Part shown: one piece after another, positions 57,116-64,000 of the stretch
Numbering within the stretch: position 1 is the stretch's first letter
Layout: the number at the start of each line of letters is the position of its first letter
Assembly (NCBI GenBank): GCA_006503535.1
Contig: QYRS01000005.1
Location: 310,001 to 374,000, forward strand
Source: Arthrinium phaeospermum
Lineage: Eukaryota > Ascomycota > Sordariomycetes > Amphisphaeriales > Apiosporaceae
DNA: 64,000 nucleotides
Reading direction: 5' to 3'
Notes under the pieces: generated by a model
What the model saw: only the letters and a program-made list of their open reading frames with translations
The model's database searches: none
Told to the model about the DNA's origin: nothing
Made by a program: the position numbers and the translations under genes

Positions 57116-58021
57116 GGTGATGAAGGGGGAAGACTGGGTCTAAAGTGGAAGGAGAAGAGTCGAAAGAAAGGAACGCTGTGGGCAAAGTGCCTTCGATGTG
57201 AAGTGCACTCGTTGGGTATCTTGAATGGGAATGTCTTCGGGAAGATTTCAACGGTCGGTCAGAAAATAAATCGCATTGCTAAAGTTAGACCGCGGGGCAA
57301 TCCACTGGGAAAAAGGGTCCCTTTGCCCATCCATTCAAGCGCCTAAAGCCCCTAGATCCCGGCCCTCAGGCACCTGCCAGCCTGCACCTGGAATGTGGAA
57401 ACTGGCGGAGGCACGGGGCCTCTTAATTCCGTCTTCCAGCAGCCAACCACCAGGAGGAAGTTTTAAGGTTAACTGGGGCACAAGGCTCCATCCTGGTGGG
57501 GTTCAAAGGCCCAATAGCATGGAAACATGGCAGCAGCGGTCCGTTAAGTGGCTTCGTCACCTCGGAATCAGCCTCGGGGTTCAAGTTGACGTTTCCATAT
57601 CGGTACATCTCCAGTTGCTTGCTACATATCCAGCGAACCACCGCTCCTCATCAAAACCCAACAATCCTCTCTTGGTCTAACTACCTACCTACTTGCACAT
57701 CCAAGCACAAATCTGTTGGAGCCATCTCAGTTAAATCAGTATATTAAACAGACGAGCAGAGCTTGCTTGCTTGCTCTTGTCCAATCTTCTGACGCCTCCC
57801 TGCGTGCGCAGCAACCGCAACGTGATGAGAAGGAGCTGAGAAGAGACTTCCGGTTCGGCTCATTTTCTGCGCCTCGATATCTATTTGTACCTCTGGCTGA
57901 CACTGTTTATTCGGTCTTACCAGGCAGGGAAGGACTCGACTCGAGCCTAATAGCCTTACACTGAACACGCTCTTGCAGCTGGCCCAGGTTTGGTCGCACA
58001 AAGAGCAGATCGACCTCAATC
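57116..58021. other. divergent intergenic region TMA7/PRP4
   Basis: About 900 bases between divergent genes; expected to hold both promoters. No site supported. Confidence 0.5.
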
Positions 58022-61000
58022 ATGGGTAGCCCAGCTAGCTCTGACGAGGGCGAAATCCTGGAGAACGGTGTGGGGAACTCCAAGGCAACTTCACTGCCTC
58101 AGATTGATGGGATTGGTGTTGACCGTCAGGACAGAAATCGAGTTAGACATTCGAGATCAGATCGCCTGATCATGGAGACGGATCGAGACACAACAGCGGG
58201 CGCAGCGCTCTCCCGCGGCTACAAGCGCTCCCGGAACGATCGCGACTACCAGCCAGCCGGACGCGTAAATGCGGACCCTCGACGTTTCCGTGTTCACTTT
58301 ACGATACGACGACAGCGACCGACCTAGAGCTCGATCGCGCGTCGCGATGTAGTCGGGACCGAGATAGTTATCCCGAAAAGCGACCCCGAAACCGCACTAG
58401 ATCGCCCTACCGGCCGCCTCGGGGCGGGAGAGATAGAGATGAACGTGCGCGACGGGACGGCGACAGGCCCAGTCGACCGGTAGAGAACGGCAGAGGCAAC
58501 AAGTATGGTCATCAGGGCTCCCCAAGGCATGTTCAGAACGGTGTATGTCCAAGCGGGCTACTTCGGTAGAAACTACTGGTACTTCCAAACATGATACTAA
58601 ATCTGCTAAAGGGCATCTGGGCGACCACGAATCTGCCAGGGCATCGGCCTCACAAACTGCCCATGAACCTGAGGAGGTTCAGGCTGAGCCGGTTCTTGAT
58701 GAAGAAGAGGAGCTCGAGCGCCGGCGTCGCCGGCGTGCAGAGCTTCTCGCCAAGACGAGCGGACCTAGCCCCATGCTGGTACAGGCTGTACAAGCCTCCG
58801 AGAAGGCGGCTGCTGCTTCTTCTCCAGCCCACACAGGCTAGTACACCTCTGGTCACGGAACCCAATACTCCACGCTCAGGCAAGCACAAATCTGTTCCAA
58901 CGACACGATTGTCTACTAACTGGCCTATAGTCATGTCGTCTCCCGCCTCGCCAGGCCGCGCAATGCAGGAGGGTATGTCGCCCGCTGCGCTGGACATCGC
59001 CACTGACCAGGACCTCATCAACACTCATGGCAAGACCAGAGATGTCGAAGACGATGGTCCCTCGGCTGCGGACTATGATCCAACGGCAGACATGAGAGAG
59101 GACGAGATGAGGGACGAACTCCGCAATGGCAACATCGGGCCTCACGGCGAGGTCTTGCCACCTGAAAGAAAAGGCGGAGATCGCGCCAAAAGAAGAGCCG
59201 CAAGCCCCGGCGCAAGCTCCAGGTGACGATGATGATGACCTTGACATGTTTGCCGAAGATTTCGATGAGGACAAGTTTGCTGCCCCAAAACCTGATGCTC
59301 AGCTAGATGTGTCTGCAGATGACCGTAAACTGCCCGGAGCTCTTGCGGAGCCGAACCAGGAGGGATACTCGAAGGTGACGATAAAGACGGCTATTACAAG
59401 ATTCGCATCGGAGAGATCATGAACGGCCGATACCAGGTTCAGTCGACTCTAGGCAAGGGAATGTTCTCCGGAGTGGCGCGGGCTGTTGATATCACGACGA
59501 AGAACTCTGTCGCCATCAAGATGATGCGAAACAACGACGCGCTCAGGAAAGGGGGCTATGTCGAAATCGCCATTTTGGAGAAGCTCAACGAGGCCGATCC
59601 TGAGAACCGAAAGCATATCGTAAAGTTCGAGCGACATTTTGAGCACAAGGGCCATCTATGTCTCGCCTTTGAGAACCTCAGCCTGAATCTGAGAGAAGTG
59701 AGGAAGTTTGGTAACAATGTGGGCATCAACCTGCCGGCAACGAGAGCATATGCTCATCAGATGTTTGTTTGCTTTGGCGCCATGCGAAAATGCACCATCA
59801 TCCACGCTGACATCAAGCCTGACAATATCTTGGTAAGCTTCCCAAGCACACACCCCTACGCCAGGCCCTTAACTAACGTTGGATAGGTCAACGAATCGCG
59901 CAACGTACTGAAGATTTGTGACCTGGGTACAGCTATTGACAGGTCAGATGCCGCCACTGCGCACAACGAGATTACCCCGTATCTTGTCAGTCGGTTCTAC
60001 CGAGCGCCCGAGATTATTCTGGGGATGCCGTACGACTACTCTGTCGACATGTGGTCGATTGGCTGCACGCTGTACGAGCTGTACACGGGCAAGATCCTGT
60101 TTACCGGCGACAGCAACAACCAGATGCTGAAGGCGATTATGGAGATCCGAGGCAAGTTTAGCGCCAAGCTGTTCAAACGCGGCCAACTGTCGCATCTGCA
60201 CTTTGATGACATGGGCAACTTTGTTAGGTTGAGCACGATAAGACTCTTGGAAAGGTATTGTTTCTCATTGGTCTTGCAATTTCTCAATTGTTCTCGAGTC
60301 CTGCCCCAACATCATCTGTCAGCATATCATCGACATGATTGATCCCTGTGCGTTTTCTATTTATACAGGCGCTGTTTGTTGTTTTTCTTTATGGTGGGGA
60401 ACCATCTGGAGCAATTCCATGCGGCTACAGCAATAAGCGCCAACTGGGATTGCACCGGCCGCTAGGTCGCGCAAATCCCGGAGCGTTTGGAGATCTTCGG
60501 GTGGATGGATGCCGGCCGAAACTCTGGCCCACTGAGTCGATCTGGGGTGACTGACTTGCTGGGCTCATGGATGTTGCCCCGAGTATCTTGCATAGTCGCT
60601 CGTTTCAGGTCATGCGGCCTCCCTCGGAACCGTCAGCATCCTCTGCAAGCTGCAGGACCATGCTGACGCGCTTCAGTTGAGCGTGAGCAAGATGCGATGG
60701 TGGCTTTTCAGGTGGCACGGGATATACGGGTCTGATCGGAGTAGTTGGGCCCCCTGCTTCTGTTCTTGTTTTTGCGGTTTCCATTCCATCACCATTCGCT
60801 TTACTAAGTACGACGCTAACATGATCTTGTTTCTCCAGACTACGTGCGGACCATGGCCATCGTGAAGCCGACTCGGGACCTGCGCACACGTCTCATGGCT
60901 GCCTCGGGCGGCATGAATGATGTCGAGTCTCGAGAGCTAAATCAGTTTGTCGATCTTCTGGAACGATGCTTGGCGCTTAACCCGGCAAGAGGATCACGCC

Positions 61001-61058
61001 TCTTGAGGCATTGAAGCATCCTTTTTTCACGACTAAGATGGTCATGCCAGTGAGATAA
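58022..61058 (+). CDS. PRP4: Prp4-type pre-mRNA splicing kinase, frameshifted
   Basis: CMGC-family kinase that phosphorylates tri-snRNP proteins (Prp1/Prp6) for spliceosome activation. MGSPASSDEGEILENG starts an RS-like N-terminus rich in Arg, Ser and Asp, interrupted by shifts (about 58290, 58540, 58840, 59170, 59400). The kinase begins MNGRYQVQSTLGKGMFSGV. Features typical of Prp4 rather than general kinases are HADIKPDN in place of HRD, DLGTA in place of DFG, and SRFYRAPEIILG. A 54-bp intron (59833-59886) splits the catalytic segment. After FDDMGNF about 575 bases (60264-60838) intervene before YVRTMAIVKPTRDLRTRLM, far longer than other introns here. A shift in the CCGGCAAGAGG region joins LERCLALNPA to RITPLEALKHPFF, and the stop is at 61056-61058. 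The gene is essential in fission yeast, so errors are the likely cause of the shifts. Confidence 0.85.
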
Positions 61059-61074
61059 AGCTTGAGCTCAAACA

Positions 61075-61150
61075 AAGATGCCTCGGAGGACGCATGTGTC
61101 CTCGACGCCCATAAGATGCCTCGGAGGACGCATGTGTCCTCGACGCCCAT
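61075..61150 (+). repeat. perfect 38-bp tandem duplication
   Basis: Copies at 61075-61112 and 61113-61150 are identical. Each contains GAGGAC-N6-GTCCTC, a short inverted repeat. They lie 16 bases after the PRP4 stop, probably in its 3' UTR. Confidence 0.93.
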
Positions 61151-62782
61151 TTGCAGCGGTCCATTACATATACTCATATAGAGTTAGATGGATGCCTCGA
61201 CTAAGACGAGCGAGTACTTCAATAATTAAATGCAGAGATATGTATATTGATATACTAAAGTCAACTACAAGGTCATGCGATGGATCTGAGATGAAGTAAT
61301 AGAACCAGCCGCTGCGATACATCTCCGTACTTTGACAAATCATATCGAGAGTCTGCTAGCTAACAGCACATTATTCTATTCTGAGCTGCCTCCTCCCTCC
61401 AAGCCAGTCGAAGCTAGCTGGTGCAGTTGATGCTATTCTAGATGGTCTTACTGTTGCGTCAGATGAAATTTGCGTAGTGGTGTCCTAGAATAGGAAGTCC
61501 ATGTTGGAGGAGCGTTGAAATAATTTTGAGGCTATGAAAGAACCAAGGATCTACCATGTCCCTTGTCCCTCGTTCCTCCTTCCCTCTGTTCGCCAACGCA
61601 ATTGACTTTGCACATCAACGCAAGATCTCCCTGGGCCTCTTGGCGAGCAATCCGCCCAGCGATCCTACCACCATTCACTGCAACCTGCATTCCTGTTGGT
61701 TCGAAAGTCGATCATAGGGCGTCATGTATGGCCAAGATAGGCGCAGGTCATCATCGTCAATTAAGCCGACTGATAGCATCATTCGGTATACGCAAGGGGG
61801 CGTTCCCCACCCGCTACGGTGACATCGCTAGGGCCCATCCGCATTCCTAAGCTGAGGGCTCGGGCGGATGCTGACGATGATGATGTGAGACTCCCCTGGT
61901 TGGTCTACGTTAGGAGGCACTCCCTTCCCTCGGACCATTGAGGCCCAGTAAGAAGGCAGTCAGGGCTCGGGGGATCGATGATGTCATGCTTGCGACTGAT
62001 GCAATGCAGGCGGGCGGCGCAGTTCAAGGATCTCACGTCCTTTTCCAAGATGGAAAAAGAACCACCACTCCAAACAAACCTCTTCTCTTCTATTTCCAAC
62101 CCCAGTGTGATCGATCTAAACCCCTCCGAACTTGGCTACACCCTCGCTAGCTTTGGAATTGATGAAACACCCAGCCCCGATTTCCGGTCCATGGCATACG
62201 GCGTACGCGATGAGAGACGGTGGCGGTGTCTGTCTTCTTTCTTTCTGCGCGACTAGCTGTTAGTAGGTACATACCTACCTAAGGTATCCGTTACGGACAT
62301 GTATGTATGTGGTTGACGAATCCTACATGTGAGGCGCCAACACGCTACAGGGATTGGCCAAGTTTGTTGTTAATCTTATCGCCCTGCGATTGAATAAACA
62401 GAAATCTCTCGAAATAGAAACAAACCCTGAAATGCAAAGTGGGGCATACGGTGGGCCGCGACGGTGGGGATTAAACGCCGCCGCATCTTTTGCTGTCAGT
62501 TGTTGCGCGGCAAACCCCAGCGATGCCCCTCATCAATCGTCCACGACAACCTGGTTTCGCATAGCCGCTGTCTGGAACAAACAGCCACGACGACTCGGGT
62601 CTTTGGATATGGCATATGCCGTCCCTTGGGTCTTGCTTGGCCTACTTGTAGGCCTCTCGGCATATGTGGATGCTGTATGATGTAGGTCGCAGGATTGCCA
62701 GCCAGCGGCCAGCCACTGGCCGGGGTCCCGTCGACTGGGAAGCTATCCCAGACAGACAGCAGCAGCAGCAGTAGCCGCCACA

Positions 62783-62820
62783 CTCACCCACTTCACCCAC
62801 TTCACCCACTTCACCCACTT
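62783..62820 (+). repeat. 9-bp minisatellite (CTTCACCCA)n
   Basis: About four copies of CTTCACCCA, the first lacking one T. Confidence 0.9.
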
Positions 62821-63237
62821 CCCGGCCTGGGCCAAAGTCTGACTGGCCTCTCCCGTGCAGTCGTGATAGGACGACCCCGCCCCTTTCCACCTGATCGACG
62901 ACATGGCCATCGATGGTTTCGAGAACCGTTCGAGACGGCAAGGCAAAGGTAGGAAGGGAAGGGAAGGAACCAGATCTCATCTACATATTCCGTATCACGC
63001 AGGAGAAGCAGGTCACCTGGCATACTCTGGGTGATACTTCTAGACCGCTTGATGGCAAACGATGATTACACATTATCCTTTGGGTCATGCGCCGCGCCAC
63101 AGAACCTTCACCTCCTTTTCCTCGTCCGTCCGTCCTAAACCCCCGATGACCAACGAATGGGAAGTAAAAGGGGCTGGCAGATCACGTCGATCGTAGCAGT
63201 AGCACGACAGATGCTTGCCATCCGTCGGTACCCTACC

Positions 63238-63268
63238 AACCATCATCATCATCATCATCATCATCATA
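63238..63268 (+). repeat. (ATC)n microsatellite
   Basis: About nine ATC units in an otherwise unremarkable region. Confidence 0.85.
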
Positions 63269-64000
63269 ATCGTCTCCTCCAAGTTCCGGGGATGGCATGC
63301 TGCATCCTCGCGAGCGAGACACGACAGGATAAGCCGGGATGAAACAGACAGTCTGGTCTACGGTCTCCTGCAGGCGCCCGTCCCGGTTGTTTTAGGCCCA
63401 GCCGTCCCCCGCAACATTACAGCAGCAGGGTTTTGTTGCTTTTTCCCTGGCGCGTCCCAGGCATCATGCCATGTCTCGTCTCTGCCGTGGACGTTGTGAG
63501 CTGGACCCTGATAGTAGTGGGTGTTGGTGGTGGTGGCCACATGCCCTGTTACTACTAGTATATGTAGCTTATGGGGGCGGGTTGTGGTGACTAGGGTGTC
63601 TTGAAAATCAGCAGCAAGAAGAAATTCTCGCGTGGTTGTCCAAGACATTGGGTCCTTTTCCCAGGGCTGGATAGTCACGCTTGCTGGGATTGACTGTGTT
63701 CAACATGTTACGTGTAATACCGTCGTGTGCCCGCCCTCGTTTGCTCGTTTTCCCCTAGCAAAGCCTGGGCAACCAGCGGCCCGGCTCCAGTATTATTTTG
63801 GATGTCAGAGAGACATGGTGTATTGACAGGTAACATACCTATCCGTACTCCTACAGTCCATGTGCCCAGGCTGACGTCGGAGATGGTCAATCAATTTCAC
63901 TTTCAATCGTGCAGAGGAAGAGAAGTATCGAAGCATCGTGCCAGGAGCGTGAACATACCGCCTCCCGTAGTGCGCGCCTAATGAATGTGGTGTCACGTAG

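Larger units (their letters stand above)
61059..64000. other. intergenic to window end, no gene seen
   Basis: Nearly 3 kb without a frame of recognisable content or supported splice structure. It contains the 38-bp duplication, a 9-bp minisatellite and an ATC tract. Confidence 0.55.

Noticed and set aside
62783..63268. CRISPR-like repeat array
   Set aside because: Short simple repeats without spacers, in a fungal genome.

Overview
The window looks like nuclear DNA of a filamentous ascomycete, most likely a Sordariomycete and possibly Hypocreales. The evidence is short introns (about 50-90 bp) with GTAAGT-type donors and CTAAC-like branch sites, a typical fungal gene set (SSK2-type MAPKKK, SLD3, TFC6, PRP4, Zn2Cys6 regulator, fungal sugar porter), and long gene-poor spacers rich in TACC/GGTA and other simple repeats. 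No prokaryotic features, CRISPR arrays or rRNA genes were seen.

Layout. 0.5-2.6 kb: a decayed amidohydrolase pseudogene split by a ~0.8 kb insert that carries a tRNA-like Pol III unit. 3.0-6.0 kb (-): SLD3-like replication factor. 7.7-12.0 kb (+): SSK2/Os-4-type MAPKKK containing a 250-bp tandem duplication. 13.1-14.8 kb (-): nucleostemin-type GTPase (Nug1/Grn1). 15.5-16.6 kb (+): HAD phosphatase. 16.6-27.7 kb: gene-poor spacer upstream of a homeobox regulator (27.7-29.8 kb). 32.2-34.0 kb: secreted carboxylesterase. 34.8-36.1 kb: Mae1/TDT-type transporter. 37.0-51.4 kb: a metabolic block of DapA-family aldolase (+), cytochrome b5/FMN 2-hydroxyacid dehydrogenase (-), aldo/keto reductase (-), DenD-like SDR (+), Zn2Cys6 regulator (-), BNR/Asp-box beta-propeller enzyme (-) and MFS sugar porter (+). 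51.9-54.5 kb: TFC6-like TFIIIC subunit. 54.6-55.8 kb (-): AdipoR/IZH-type membrane protein. 56.8-57.1 kb (-): TMA7. 58.0-61.1 kb (+): PRP4 kinase. 61.1-64 kb: no gene seen.

How genes work together. The 37-51.4 kb block reads as a catabolic cluster: uptake (sugar porter), glycan or glycoside cleavage (propeller enzyme), carbonyl reduction and oxidation (AKR, DenD-like SDR), aldol cleavage (DapA family), and a local regulator. A 14-bp motif, CGGYWTTCTCTCCG (a CGG-N8-CCG inverted repeat of the kind Zn2Cys6 proteins bind), occurs upstream of the aldolase, in the AKR/SDR divergent promoter and in the propeller/porter divergent promoter. A fourth near-copy lies in the last of these. I did not notice its 9-bp core elsewhere in the window. 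This suggests a self-contained regulon whose substrate is unknown.

Quality caveat. Several conserved, normally essential genes (SLD3, TFC6, PRP4, SSK2) and others (HAD phosphatase, b2-like dehydrogenase, AdipoR) carry single-base frameshifts, mostly in homopolymers. Several tandem duplications have copies that differ only by small indels. Sequencing or assembly error is the simplest explanation. The amidohydrolase, with an insert and an internal deletion, looks like a true pseudogene.
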